From positions 34,623,787 through 34,687,786 of the forward strand of contig OY720346.1 in assembly GCA_963082975.1 (NCBI GenBank): a DNA stretch of 64,000 bases, in the 5' to 3' direction. Source of the stretch: Labia minor. Taxonomy: Eukaryota > Arthropoda > Insecta > Dermaptera > Spongiphoridae. A model generated the notes under the pieces. That model was not told the origin of the DNA. It searched no databases and was given only the letters and a program-made list of their open reading frames with translations. A program made the position numbers and the translations under genes. Shown here in pieces: positions 49,322-60,500 of the stretch; positions within the stretch are counted from its first letter, which is position 1, and each line of letters opens with the position of its first letter.

Positions 49322-49712
49322 TAAGTTGACCTGTGGCCAGGTCCGAACCGACCGACGGTTTGAAGTAAATTAATTTCCAGCTACAGAAACAATTTCAAAT
49401 AATTTTAATATATCTATTAATGTAATAAAAAACAGATTTGGATACATAAATAATAAATATAAACATTTTTAATTTTATTTTATTTATAATATATTTGCAA
49501 GACCAGGCTGTGACGTCATGAATGGCTGGATGACGTCATGAATGGCTGGATGACGTCATATAATTTTAAATCAAGAAAAAACTAATAAATATGATTTTCC
49601 CGAGGATAAAACCAATACCAATGATTCGTGGTGATATATAAAAAAATCTCCTCATGTGAAATTTGGTGTGAAAATAACCCTTCCCTTCCTATCGTCGATC
49701 GCTAATACTACC
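49322..49712 (+). mobile_element. Repeat family R1b, copy with three CRE palindromes
   Basis: This is the reverse complement of 7739-8097, starting AAGTTGACCTGTGGCCAGG and ending CCTATCGTCGATCGCTAA. It contains TGACGTCA three times (49511-49518, 49531-49538, 49551-49558) in exact 20-bp units, each followed by TGAATGGCTGGA except the last. The other copy has two units, one mutated. It directly abuts an R1 copy, with the shared terminal motif at the end of each. Confidence 0.7.
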
Positions 49713-49719
49713 ACTTCCG

Positions 49720-49989
49720 GTTTCCGGATTTGCACCAAAAGTTGATCAATTCATCCCACTGATGCATTAAGTAAATATACCAAATTTCATCAAATCCGTT
49801 GAGCCGTTCAGGCTGTACACATCTATACGGACGGAAGGACAGACAGACGGACAGACGGACAGACAGACATCCTGCTAAAAATACTTTTTTCTGTTAAGAA
49901 AATGCATGATTCGTGGAGATATGTAAAAATCTCCACATGTGAAATTTGGTGTGAAAACAATACCTCCCTTACTATCGTCGGTCGGTAAA
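49720..49989 (+). mobile_element. Repeat family R1 copy, adjoining R1b
   Basis: It begins near CCACTTCCGGTTTCCGG and continues with the same sequence as 1-230: CCGTTGAGCCGTTCAGG, a longer GGACAGACA run (about 49830-49869), then the terminal block ending GTCGGTCGGTAAAAATAA. No transposase or reverse transcriptase is present. The head-to-tail R1b-R1 arrangement could be one composite element or two insertions. Confidence 0.65.
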
Positions 49990-50969
49990 AATAATTAGGA
50001 AGATTTATTATTTATAATAAAGCTATCGTCTTATGAACTTTTTGAGAGAGAGTAGTTCCAAACATATATCACCATATATTATATTAAATTTGTTAATTTT
50101 GAATTGTAGAGGAAATGATGTATTATATTTTTCAAACATAAATTATTCCTGAATTGTGAAAGACAAGAAAAAGAGATTTTTTATGAAAATTTTTTAAATA
50201 ATTTTATTATTTCTATTATATATATGACTATTATTATAATTTCACTATTTTTGTCCTTTAAAAAAGACGCGACTTGCGTCAGAAACGTCAGCATTAATTG
50301 AAAAAAAAAATGTGTTAATTATTTAAAACTTTTTTCTCAAAAGTAGAGTACTATATGTAGATATTATTTATGGTCATATCCAGAAAGGTAAGAGTGACTG
50401 TTGTCACAAAATGCCAATGAAACCTAATAAAATTAGCTTGTATTACCATTAATTACAAATATTTTTTAAAATTTTATTTCATTCACTTTCGATTTAAAAT
50501 TTCATAATCTAAAATAGCTGTAGATTTGATTCTTGTATTTTTAAAACAAGGAGCTCAAATAATTTACATTTCTTTTTTTTTTTTATTTTTGATAAATGCT
50601 GGTTACGTGGAATGGCTTACCCTTATACAATAAAAAACATTATTTATATATCTATGTTTTTATAATAGAAATTTATTCAAAATATAGAATAAAACTAATT
50701 AATAATGTTCAATGTTGCGACTTCCTGATTTGCTTTGTTTCAAAGCTGTTTCGTTCAAAAAAATTTTAAAATTTCGTTTCTAAAAATATAATAATATATA
50801 TATGTTCTTATTTATTAGATAAAAATGAATATAAAGACTATTTATGAATAAAAATTTTAATATTTTCAAGAAAATTTTATTTTGAAATGTAAAGGAATAC
50901 GTCTATGTAAATGTATGAAAAATCATGTTCCTATTTGCGTCGTCTTTTTTGACTTCAATTAACCTAGAA
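49990..50969. other. AT-rich, no gene seen
   Basis: AT-rich with a small patch at 50265-50295 (GACGCGACTTGCGTC, a near-palindrome). No coding content. Confidence 0.5.
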
Positions 50970-51307
50970 CAGTGATTCTCAACCACTGTGCCGCGGGATT
51001 TCAAAAGTGTGCCGCTAGATAATAAGGTTTGAAAACATTTCCGACTTTGTTTCTAAATTTTTTCAATTTGGTTCTAAAAAAAATGTAAAACGTTTTTGGG
51101 ACTAGGCTCTTAAACATTTTTTTAAATCATTTAATAAATTTTCTCAATATGGTTCTAAAAAAACAAAAAAATAAAAAAAAGGTAAACCGTTTTTGGGAGC
51201 ACTTTTTTCAATATGGCAAACTTTTACATTTATCTTTTTCTTTATGTGCCGCCAAATTTTTAAACTGTTAAAAGTGTGCCGCGGTAAAAAAAGGTTGAGA
51301 ATCACTG
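50970..51307. mobile_element. Non-autonomous hAT-type element, TIR CAGTGATTCTCAACC
   Basis: The left end CAGTGATTCTCAACC and right end GGTTGAGAATCACTG are perfect 15-bp inverted repeats. Perfect 8-bp duplications ACCTAGAA lie at 50962-50969 and 51308-51315. GTGCCGCGG/GTGCCGC words occur near both ends. It is 338 bp, non-coding. Its ends are the Buster/Charlie-type hAT motif. Confidence 0.93.
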
Positions 51308-51315
51308 ACCTAGAA

Positions 51316-51782
51316 AACAGACACTTGGTTTGATATACCTTGAAAATACATATAAATCTTGGTGATATTGACAAAAATTAGGAATAATTTAGATCTATTT
51401 TGAGTATAGTTATTGTAAAAATACTGTCATTTTAGTTTCCTTTTTATGTTTCTATATTCCTTAAGCACCATAAAATCTAACTCGATATTGGTTAAAATCT
51501 TATAATGTTAAGAATTAACTTTGGTTTCGAATCGTAAAACACTTTATTCTTAACTAATAATTTAAAGTATTTAGTTTAGAAACACGCTAATGTAATTAAT
51601 TTAAAACCAACAAGTTTTCTTATTTAAAATGATATGAGATCCATTCAAATACACTGGTGATATTTTATATTAATAGGTATATTATTATATTTCGTGAGTT
51701 TCAAATAATTATTTTAAGCATCTTAAGGATATACTATTTATTAATAGACGAGAATTCCATCTTTCTTTTCTATTCTGATATA
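51316..51782. other. AT-rich, no gene seen
   Basis: AT-rich; nothing recognisable. Confidence 0.5.
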
Positions 51783-52209
51783 CAGAGCCTTCCTAAGATT
51801 TTCAGCGCCCGTGGGCTTCTAAAATTTTGCGCCCCTTTTCATAAGAAATTTTCTAATTAATTCACGTAAAATAAAGACACTTTTCAATAAAATTTGAAAC
51901 AGTGTCATTTGTGTTGAAAATGTTATATTTTTCAACATTTTCAAACTGTACAATTATCGCTGCTGTTAGGATTCTTATTAAAATTATTTATTCACTGCTT
52001 ATACGGATATAATGAATAAGAAAAATAGATATGTATTTTGAATGTGCATGATTAAAATCTTTGAAGTGATGTCACTCCGGGTTGGAGGTTACTATAAAAC
52101 TACTATTTAACAATAAGAAAAAATATATAAACCAATAAAAAATGCCGCCCCCAGAAGGATTGCGCCCTAGGGCTATTGCCCAATTAGCCCTGTGGTTAGG
52201 GCGGCCCTG
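51783..52209. mobile_element. Non-autonomous hAT-type element, TIR CAGRGCC.YCCTAA
   Basis: The left end is CAGAGCCTTCCTAAG and the right end, reverse-complemented, CAGGGCCGCCCTAACC. Perfect 8-bp duplications CTGATATA lie at 51775-51782 and 52210-52217. The right subterminal part (GCCCTAGGGCTATTGCCC) is hairpin-forming. It is 427 bp with no transposase. Confidence 0.9.
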
Positions 52210-52217
52210 CTGATATA

Positions 52218-53194
52218 ACAAATATTAATAATTTAAAAGTAAATTCATTAATTTTTAATAAATTAAATGTTATTATTTTGTTTGTATTTTTTTAAAATAA
52301 ACTTCTAAAATCATTTTTCAATTATAAAAACATTTTTTTTAATCAAACGTGTGTAATTAGATTTGTTATTTAACAAGATCTTTGTGAATTGGTTTATGAT
52401 TATTTTTTTTAAAGCATTGTGTCACCTTGGCCATTTGATTCTTTTGGAATGCTATTGTGGTAAAATTAAAAAGACGCCGCAGTAGTTGTGTCTTCTTCTT
52501 CTTCCTTCCTTACCACAGTATTTCTATTTCTCTCTCTCTCTCTCTCTCTCTCTTTCTCCCTTTTTTCATTCCATTGCAGTTCAATAAATATTTGGCACAT
52601 TTTCCTACTCCTTCTTCGGTTTTTTTTTTATTTTAGAATACGTTATATACTTGGCACTTTTTCTCAACTTTCTTAACACACATTTCATCTTTTATGCAAA
52701 CCCAGAGCCAAATTCAAATTCAAACAAAATGTCTTTTTTTATTATGTTTTATTTATTTATATATTGTTTAATAAGAAGAAAATGCCAAAAATATAATATA
52801 AATCAAATAAAAAATAAAATATCAGAGGGTTACATAAATACATAAAAAAATAATTAATTAATGTATTGTAAGAGTTACTACAAAGTTGTTTAAATTATTA
52901 TCATGTTTTTTTTTCTTTTAAATAAAATTTCTATTTTCAATTTTCAAAGAAATAATAAACTTCCGTTTCTTCGGACTTATGGTGGGGATTGAAATACGCG
53001 GATAATGCGAACTATAAATGTTTATTTTCAAAATACAACATATACAATTTTATGGTATACAATTATAGTTTTATTAGGTTTACTTCTTATTTTACTGTTA
53101 TTTCGGTTTGTTTTAATAAATCTTTTTCTGTAAACCACATAACCCGCAGACGGATTATTGGGATTTTATTTATTTTTCTATCTATCTACCTCTG
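52218..53194. other. AT-rich with (CT)n, no gene seen
   Basis: A (TC)n microsatellite lies at 52529-52554. The rest is AT-rich. The frame starting at 52989 is antisense to the LINE fragment that follows and is not a gene. Confidence 0.5.
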
Positions 53195-54040
53195 TGACTT
53201 TAACTTGAAAGTTCTTGACCGTAGTAACCAGATTTCTTCAAGTGTCCCTATCCTGAGCTACTTCCATTCAACTCCTATTTTCTCCCATCTCTCTTATGTC
53301 CCTCCCTTTATTGTCCTCCCATCGCGTTCTTGGTCTTCCAACCGGTCGCTTCTCAATCGATCTCCCCCAAAATAGACTTTTCACCAGTCTTTCCTCTTCC
53401 TTTCTTGCCATGTGTCCTTTCCATCACAACCTTCTCTTAACCTCATGACCCTAAAAAGGTCTGGAGATGCTTAGAGGTCATGCTATTCCTCGTTTCTTAA
53501 GTTTGATTCCCTTTGATAATAATATTGACGAGATAAGCCCCTTTGCAAGCTCGATTTAAATTTTTAAAGAAGAAAAAGAAAGATAAATTCTTCTCGAATA
53601 TTATTATCCTTCGTGATTACAGAACCTAAGTTTTTAAATTGTTCTACATTTTCAAATTCTATTCACTTATATTCTTTTAAAAGTTAAGATTTTGTGGGTA
53701 CTATGTTGTGCTATGCCTCTCTGATACTTTAGCACTATTTATTTCAAGTTCCACCTCTTTTCCAGCATATATTAATTTTTTTACGGTATCTTCAATTGAA
53801 TTTGTATGTATGTCGTCAGCGTCTCCACAATTTGCCTAATTCACGTATTCTAATGCTAAATTACCTAAAATTGGTGATAGAGCGTCTCCTTGTAAAAACA
53901 AGGACCCATTTATAATTTCGAAAATTTCTCCTAATTGGTTCCCGCATCTTACTCCTTCTTGACTACACCTTCGAGAGAGATCCGAATCATACGTACTAAT
54001 GATTAGTTACAATACACTTTTCCCAGATCTAAAGAGTCAT
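53195..54040 (-). pseudogene. Non-LTR retrotransposon (LINE) reverse-transcriptase 3' fragment
   Basis: Read on the minus strand, the segment runs through the RT palm to the C-terminal domain in several frames. QGDALSPI (53869-53892) is RT motif 4. NLALEYV follows, then ADDIHTNS (the ADD catalytic box, 53812-53820), then GKEVELEINSAK. EQFKNLGSVIT lies at about 53612-53653, VGRPRTRWED at 53313-53342 and MEVAQDRD at about 53244-53267. A deletion of about 25 codons lies just before ADD. Stops and frameshifts are many. The 'GRPrtRWeD...aqDR..wr' end is common in insect Jockey/RTE-type elements. The endonuclease half is absent. The plus-strand 128-codon frame is a shadow. Confidence 0.85.
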
Positions 54041-54052
54041 TTACTTTGCTTA

Positions 54053-54093
<41 letters not shown>

Positions 54094-55207
54094 TTTTAGA
54101 CATTTTAAAATTTTCATTTGATGATTTTCATATCTAAAGAGGAAGGTAGGGTTGAAAAGTCAATGGAAAGATAATCTCATTTTTCAATTTGTATTTAATT
54201 TAATATTTCTGATTGATTGACAAACAAAAACTAATAAAAAAATACCAGGCCAAGAGTTTTATATATATTTTATGAAAAGAAAGAAAATTTTCTTGACACG
54301 ATTAAAGAAAATAAGATAAGACAGATTTATCAATGATAAATTTTCTCTTTTTTTAACTACTAAAAATTTTAAAAATTTAATTTCTTTAATGTATCATTTA
54401 TTATAGAATTTAATTATATATATATAATCTATGATTAAAATAACCAATCATGTGATGTGTTTAAAATAAAATATTTAAAAGTTCATTTATAATTGTATTA
54501 CCTTCAAAGATATAAAAGTTTTTTTTTTTGAAAAGAGTGGATTATTTTAATGAATTTAAAATAAATATATTCATCCTAGTAGGCTATCGGTCCTCGATGA
54601 AATTATGTTTTATTAATAAAATGATTAAATATTCAGATTAAAATAATAGATTTTAACATTGGATGTTAGATGACTTTTAATGAATATGTATCGATGTTGG
54701 ATTTAATGCAAGTTAATCTATTCTAATAAAATAATATATTTTCTTTTAATTAATTTTCAAACTTAATTTATATTCAATTTTTTAGGTCGATAGTTTTTAT
54801 TTATTTATTTATTTATATTAAATTCTGCAATACATACACCTGATTTGAAGAAATCACAAATATCTGCCTTTTTGTATTTTTAGATAAATTCAAAAGTATG
54901 TAAGTCGAAATTAAGATTACTGATTAATTACTTAATTAATTCTATAAAAATATTAAAAATGAATATAGATTAATGAGGTATTCTATTTGAACTAATTTTT
55001 AATTTCCACGCTCTCTACTTAATTTGCATTTTGTTAAAATATATATTATTAATTGCTAAAACGGTATGAAAAACATGATAGAATTAGAAATCGAAACATT
55101 TTTTTTTAAATAAAAATTAATAGTAAAATAAATTTATATATTTTTATTTTTTTTTCATACTCTGTTTAATATATAAGGATCGATTTACTTGTCTTATAAA
55201 CATAAAG
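54041..55207. other. (TA)n microsatellite and AT-rich DNA
   Basis: A (TA)n run occupies about 54057-54090, next to the truncated LINE. The remainder is AT-rich with no gene. Confidence 0.55.
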
Positions 55208-55852
55208 TACCGGGACCCCGAGCCTCGGCTCGGTACTTAAGTTAAAAAAAATAATAATTCGTTTTGGCTGGTAATATTAATACTTGGGACACCGAGCTGA
55301 AATACAATTCTTTAATTATTTATTACAATTATTAAATGTTGCATCAATGCATCAATCTGAATAAAATGAATGGAACTTGGGGTCCTCAATAATACATAAA
55401 TATGTATTATTAGGTATGTTTCTAAGTGAATGAATATTTTTTTTTATTGGAAGAATGATAAATATATATCGTAATTTATAATTATAAAATATTATTAAAA
55501 TATATATTTTTAATTTTATTTCGAAATTAAATTAAAAATTTTAAAATATTTTAAATATAAAAAAATATTAATACAATAACCTTTAAAAAAAGGCGGGAGT
55601 CAAATTTCAATATGGATGTCATTAGTGTCTTGTTCCATATATAAATTTAAATTAAGAAAAAACTAATTAAGATGTATTTTTCCTGAGATGTGTTCAATAA
55701 AACTCAATTTTTCTTTATAAATACTTTATCTAGTGTGATTTTCAAAAAAATCGTTAGAGCGGTTTTTGAGAACCCATGGCTATATATACAAACAATTTTA
55801 GCTAGCTTAATAAGATAAGATACCTGGTTTCCCGAGTCGCTGGTCGGTACTT
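55208..55852 (+). mobile_element. Repeat family S, copy with inverted AGTACCG ends
   Basis: The left end is AGTACCGGGACCCCGAGC and the right end, reverse-complemented, AAGTACCGACCAGCGACTCGGG, so AGTACCG and the C/G-rich words form imperfect inverted repeats. Internal blocks match 8895-10545 on the other strand in the same order. No target duplication is clear and no coding frame was seen. It is probably a non-autonomous DNA element. Sequence just past the right end (about 55843-55890) also matches 32216-32262. Confidence 0.5.
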
Positions 55853-56640
55853 TTAAAAACTTATTCCTTATAAATTGTGAATATTGTTTTAAGATTATTA
55901 CTAATTTGGCTGGGAATAAATTCCTTGGGGCGTTTTTAATGGAGATTATTAAGAATTTATTAAATGCTTTGAGTTCTCATTCGAGTCTTATCCAAAGAAT
56001 CTATCCATTTATCCATATTTTTCCTTCAAAATGAATATATATAAAATTATTAATTCACAAACAAAATTATTCAAATATATAATTTTTTCCTTATTATTTA
56101 TAATAATTGAATTCCTTTTAAATTATTTAATATAATTTATTCTAAAAGTTCCCATTTTAATTACTATAATATAATTTTATAATAAAAGATCATATTTCTT
56201 CAACCTTTTATTCTTTCATTATCATTTTAAATGAATATCAATTAAAGAAAGAAATTGTTTTTAAAATTTAAAATATAATAACTAATTTTCAAGATTAGAA
56301 AGGCAGAAAGATAATATGTATATACTTACCATGTTTGACAGACTTTTTTATTTCAAAACCACAGAAACCTTTTAGTATAAAACATTTTATAAGAATTGAT
56401 TAAAAGCTCCCCTCTCTGTTCACTCAATGCTTCTTTAAATAATATAAATCATATTTAAAATTTCTTCATTGATAATTGTTAATATGTATTAATTTGTTGC
56501 TAACCTCATTAATATTTTTCTAGGTGGAGGGAATGAATGATATATTTCGTAATTTGATTCTAAAATAAATACTTTTAATTTTATTTAGAAATTAAACATT
56601 TTTAAATATTTTAAATATAAAAAATGATTAATACAATATT
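55853..56640. other. AT-rich, no gene seen
   Basis: AT-rich. The first 40 bases share sequence with 32225-32262. Nothing else is recognisable. Confidence 0.5.
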
Positions 56641-56652
56641 AAATAAAAAAGA

Positions 56653-56890
56653 GGAGGCAGCTTAGCCGTGCTTGTATAGTGGCAATTTTCTACACATGAA
56701 GTCGGCGTTCGATTCCAACTAAGAACAAAATTTTCTAATAATTTAAATTCAATTTAACATCAGCTGCCTCCCGCTCCAGGAACTGTCAAGCCTGGTTCTA
56801 AATAACCCTGCACCAGCAGGATTACTTCAAAAAATAAGCAACCATAAGTGGGAGCTTTGCGTGATCCCAGATGGTCCAAACGCAAATAAT
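56653..56890 (+). mobile_element. tRNA-headed SINE-like element
   Basis: 56653-56722 is tRNA-like: CTTAGCCGTGCTTGTATAGTG around the A-box position, and GTTCGATTCC (56707-56716), a perfect B-box. It is followed by a tRNA-unrelated body with GCCTCCCGCTCC, CCCTGCACCAGCAGG and GGGAGCTTTGCGTGATCCC, ending near AATAATAATAATT. A tRNA head, unique body and simple-repeat tail is the SINE layout. The acceptor stem does not fold, so it is not a functional tRNA gene. Confidence 0.55.
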
Positions 56891-56914
56891 AATAATTAAA
56901 AAAGAATATGACGG

Positions 56915-57175
56915 GAGGCAAATTTCAATACAGAAGCGCTGGTAGTGTTACTGACATCATTTAAAATTACTATTTTTTTTAATAAGAAACAATTAACAAA
57001 GATTAATTTTCAGGAGGCTGAAACCAATATAGATCGATTTTTCTTCAAAAAAATTATCGATTATGTTAATTCCTTAGCCGGATAAAATATCTCAAAAATA
57101 TACAAATATATGTACAATTTTTGCTAGAGTATAATAAGATAAGATATGAATATTATAGTGTAATCTAATCTTGGT
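56915..57175 (+). repeat. Diverged relative of family S
   Basis: GACGGGAGGCAAATTTCAAT parallels GGCGGGAGTCAAATTTCAAT at about 55592, and both continue to a shared AATAAGATAAGATA block (57133-57146 here, 55810-55823 there). The order and spacing match family S, but identity is low. It suggests an older insertion. Confidence 0.4.
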
Positions 57176-57519
57176 AATTTCTGGCAACGAATTATATTTG
57201 TAAACTATAATTAATAAATGATTTAATGATTCCAATTTATTTATTTTCTTTCTAGTTCTTAAGTTTTTGGTATAATTTAAAAATAATATTTGATTTACAT
57301 TCAATCACATACCTGAAAACAATATCAGATTTAATGATTAAATTTAAAATTTAAGTAGAATTTAAATTTAAGTAAATTTAAGTAAATTTTAAGTAGAAAT
57401 TTAGAACAAATATTAAAATTTAAATCTCAAATAGTTTCTTTTTTCATAGTATGAACACCAAAAAAATTATAGGTTATAGATATATAATTAGAATATAGTT
57501 AGTTTATGTATATGTGTGT

Positions 57520-57900
57520 GTGTGTGACGGTGATTAGTATAATTTTCGTGTCCCGCAGTGTGCCAATTAATGTGATTTCGTTTCTTCAATCGCATGTATT
57601 ACTTACTTGCCTGCATGGTTTTTAATAGGGAATTGGTTCTTTGGATAGATGGATGGGTGGTGTGTGTGTGTGTGTGTGTGAGGGTTGGTGAGGGCGTGGG
57701 TTGGTGTGGATGGGTGGGAGTTGAGAAAGCAGAATAGCCGGGTTTGGTATGCGCCACGGATTGGCGCAGTGCCGCCGCGTGCTGGGGGATGGGGGGTTGG
57801 CGCACGTGCGTCCCCTCAGTTCGATACGCTCGCTTTTCGCCCTTCAACGTCAAAAACATTTCTTTCACGGCCATTCACTAACAGGCAACCACCAAATCAC
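57520..57900. other. GC-rich island, candidate regulatory element or promoter
   Basis: After (TG)n at 57660-57680 comes a G-rich stretch and a core of high complexity: GGTATGCGCCACGGATTGGC, GTGCCGCCGCGTGC, TTGGCGCACGTGCGTCC (GCACGTGC palindrome at about 57800-57807), then CCTCAGTTCGATACGCTCGC. TCAGTT fits the arthropod initiator and ACGTC lies about 30 bases on, near where a DPE would sit, but the DPE match is poor. Overlapping frames on both strands (57599-57874, 57685-58020) show no domains. Confidence 0.3.
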
Positions 57901-58324
57901 ACTCTCTTACATCCATATCCCTTCAAAACACTTATAAAAATAAATCAAAAGAAATTTATATATTTTTTTTTTAAATTAGGAGTATTTATTTATTTATTAA
58001 TTTTTTTCTATTTTATTTAATAATCATGTAATTTATAGTTAATTGGTGGTGCAGTTAAAGAAAAAAAAATAATTTTTTAATTGTTACATTGTCTTTCTCC
58101 AACTATATATAATATATGACAGCCATTATCTGCTACTGATAATCATGAAAAATTATAAATTTGGTACACACAATTAAATCACTGGTTTTTCAAACCGGTC
58201 ATACCGAATTTTCTGGTAAGGATCAATTATACGAACCTTGCATGTAAATGCATTTACCACAATTGGAATTTGTTTAAAATCATCAGATTAATAAATATAA
58301 TTATAAAAATATTAGCTGATTATA
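57901..58324. other. AT-rich with a small complex patch
   Basis: 58125-58265 is somewhat complex (CAAACCGGTCATACCG, ACGAACCTTGCATG) with no recognised identity. The rest is AT-rich. Confidence 0.4.
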
Positions 58325-59378
58325 TTAGGTTGTCAAGGATGAAATTTGTAGCTAGTAATATGGCCAACCTTAATAGCTTATAACTTGACATTGGCTGAAT
58401 ATTTTACCGTTATTTTTTTTTCTGTCAATTTACACAGCTTGCTTGTTTGAAAGAATTATTATAATCCCTAAAAAGAGTGTAAAACGGTTTTTTTTTAAAT
58501 CAATTTTGTTTAAAATGGAAAGGTCCGAAATTCGAACAATTATGAAGTATGAGTTCCTACGTGGAAATACGGCGTCGCAGGCCACGCGAAACATTAATAC
58601 TGTATTTGGCTCTAGTGTTACTACGCAACAGACAGTATCTAATTGGTTTGCTAAATTTCGAACAGGTAACTTTGACCTCGCAAATGAGCCTCGCGGTCGC
58701 CCGAAATCAAAGGTGAATAATGACGATCTAAAGGTCACCGTTGACTCTGACCCATCCCAAAGTGCATATGAATTATCACTAAAGTTTGGTATTACCAAAC
58801 AAACAATATTGACTCATTTAGCGCAAATCGGGAAGGTGAAAAAGTTGGATAAGTGGGTTCCACGCAGGTGTAATCCATTATGAGTTCATGAAACCTGGCT
58901 CATCGATTACAGCAGACATATACTGCAACCAACTGGACGAAATGATGCAAAAACTTAAAGAAAAACAGCCCAGATTGGTCAACAGATCGACACCTATCCT
59001 TTTGCATGATAACGCTAGACCACACACTGCACAAATGACTGTGGCAAAGATACAGGAATGGGAGTAGGAACTTCTCCATCATCCACCATACTCACCAGAC
59101 CAAGCCCCCACTGACTACCACTTCTTCCGAAATTTGGACAACTTATTGATAGGAAAAAAGTTTAATTCCGATAATGCAGTTAAACTGGCCTTCCAGGAAT
59201 TCATTGACTCCCGTTCACCAGGGTTTTATACTAACGGCCTGAATAACCTCCCACTTAAATGGCAAAAGTGTGTAGACAATATGGGTGCATACTTCGATGA
59301 TTAGAATAACTCCTTATGTTTGTAAGTTATCAATAAACTTTGTGTTTTTTTCTACAAATTTCATACTTGACCTGATAA
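58325..59378 (+). mobile_element. Mariner element, D34D type, internally deleted
   Basis: The ends are TTAGGTTGTCAAGGATGAAA on the left and, reverse-complemented, TTATCAGGTCAAGTATGAAA on the right; the inner 18 bp (TCAAG to TTTGTAG) match apart from one base. TA flanks are at 58323-58324 and 59379-59380. At 1054 bp it is 200-250 bp shorter than a full mariner because the middle of the transposase gene is missing. Confidence 0.9.
58515..59304 (+). pseudogene. Mariner transposase pseudogene
   Basis: The start ATG at 58515 gives MERSEIRTIMKYEFLRGNTA, with the typical first helix-turn-helix, then NEPRGRPKSKV (the GRPR-like linker) and the second helix-turn-helix, to KKLDKWVPRRC at about 58880. 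There the frame jumps. The next readable block, from about 58868, is GVIHYEFMKPG and on to ILLHDNARPH (second catalytic D), PPYSPDQAPTDYHFF (third D, 34 residues later), QEFIDSRSPGFYTNGL and the C-terminus at 59304. The first catalytic aspartate region is deleted and a TAG stop replaces one codon in 'EWE*E'. It cannot make active transposase. Frames on the minus strand are shadows. Confidence 0.95.
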
Positions 59379-59639
59379 TAAATAATTTTTGAGAACTTTT
59401 TTTGAGTTGGAATGAGATTGTGTGACAATGTGAAAAGATAGTAAAATTATTAATAAAACGACTAAGTTTTAATTTTTATTTATATTTAAATTATTATTTT
59501 TTTTAATAAGATATTAGATTAATTTATAATTTTAAATTATTTTCAAAATTATCAATAAGTATTTCTAATAATTCAGAAATAAAAAAAGTTTATTTACTTA
59601 ATTTCATTCACATAGGTAGCATTATTAAATAACTATCTA
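59379..59639. other. AT-rich spacer
   Basis: Nothing recognisable. Confidence 0.5.
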
Positions 59640-60300
59640 AAGGGTCTTGTTGGACAAGAAATTTTCAAAGAGAATTTTATAGATACAAAAAAAAAAGAAA
59701 AGCTCTGACTTTTAAACATCCTACGAAAGGACAGCTCCTATCAAGTCGGTTATATTAATTAGATGTCCTTTGATCATTAGAACGGGTCCTATATACCTTT
59801 ACCTCGATTTTTTTGATCGGAGGCGATACTGTATTAGTATTGCGATCACGAAAATTTTCGATGTTGAGATTTTGATGTTTTTATACGTTTTGAAGGTTCC
59901 TGAATCATTTTCACTAAGGTTGAGAAAAATGTCTGTGTGTATGTGTGTGTGCATGTATGTAACCAAGATTACGCAAAAACGGTTTGAGCTAGAATGATGA
60001 AATTTGGTACATGGGCATTATTCAAAATTCAGTTTTCTATCAACTTTTGAGAAATGTAGCTCAACCGGAAGAGGGTCATTACCTACACCGTTTTGAATTT
60101 TTTCCCTCTAAAGTGACCGTAAAAATAAAGATATATGTTTGATAGTTTTTCTCATGATTAAAAATTGTATAAAACTGCTATATATAGAATTTCAGCTTGA
60201 TTGAATCGCTGAAAGTACCAGAATTAATTTTTTAACACTGCAAATCTCACGCGACAACACGTGAAGTGGTGCCATCAACAAAGAGCCAAACATGCGCTGG
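59640..60300 (+). mobile_element. Possible retroelement 3' region
   Basis: This unusually complex stretch contains (TG)n-like TGTGTGTATGTGTGTGTGC (59935-59953) followed by ACCAAGATTACGC, AAAAACGGTTTGAGCTAG and AATGATGAAATTTGGTACATG. That phrase order recurs in 3' parts of insect non-LTR elements or non-autonomous derivatives, from general familiarity. The 75-codon frame at 59770-59997 has no recognised domain. Ends are not defined. Confidence 0.35.
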
Positions 60301-60500
60301 TTTAATAAATATTATTTATTAATTTTAATTTATAAATTAATTAATTTAATTTAATTTAAATTAATATATGTTATTTAATCCAATTCAAATTTGCGAGATA
60401 GTTGAGTAGAGACAGTCCAGATTTTTTATTTTGATCCCTGAAGATGGTTTGACTCCGTCCCATTGACCCCAGCTAAAGAAATTCACATGCCATGCCAGGG

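Noticed and set aside
52989-53375. 128-codon plus frame, one of the longest in the window
   Set aside because: The 3' part is antisense to the LINE fragment, whose minus-strand motifs (GRPRTRWED, AQDRD) explain it.
58430-58798. 122-codon minus frame
   Set aside because: Shadow of the mariner transposase pseudogene on the plus strand.
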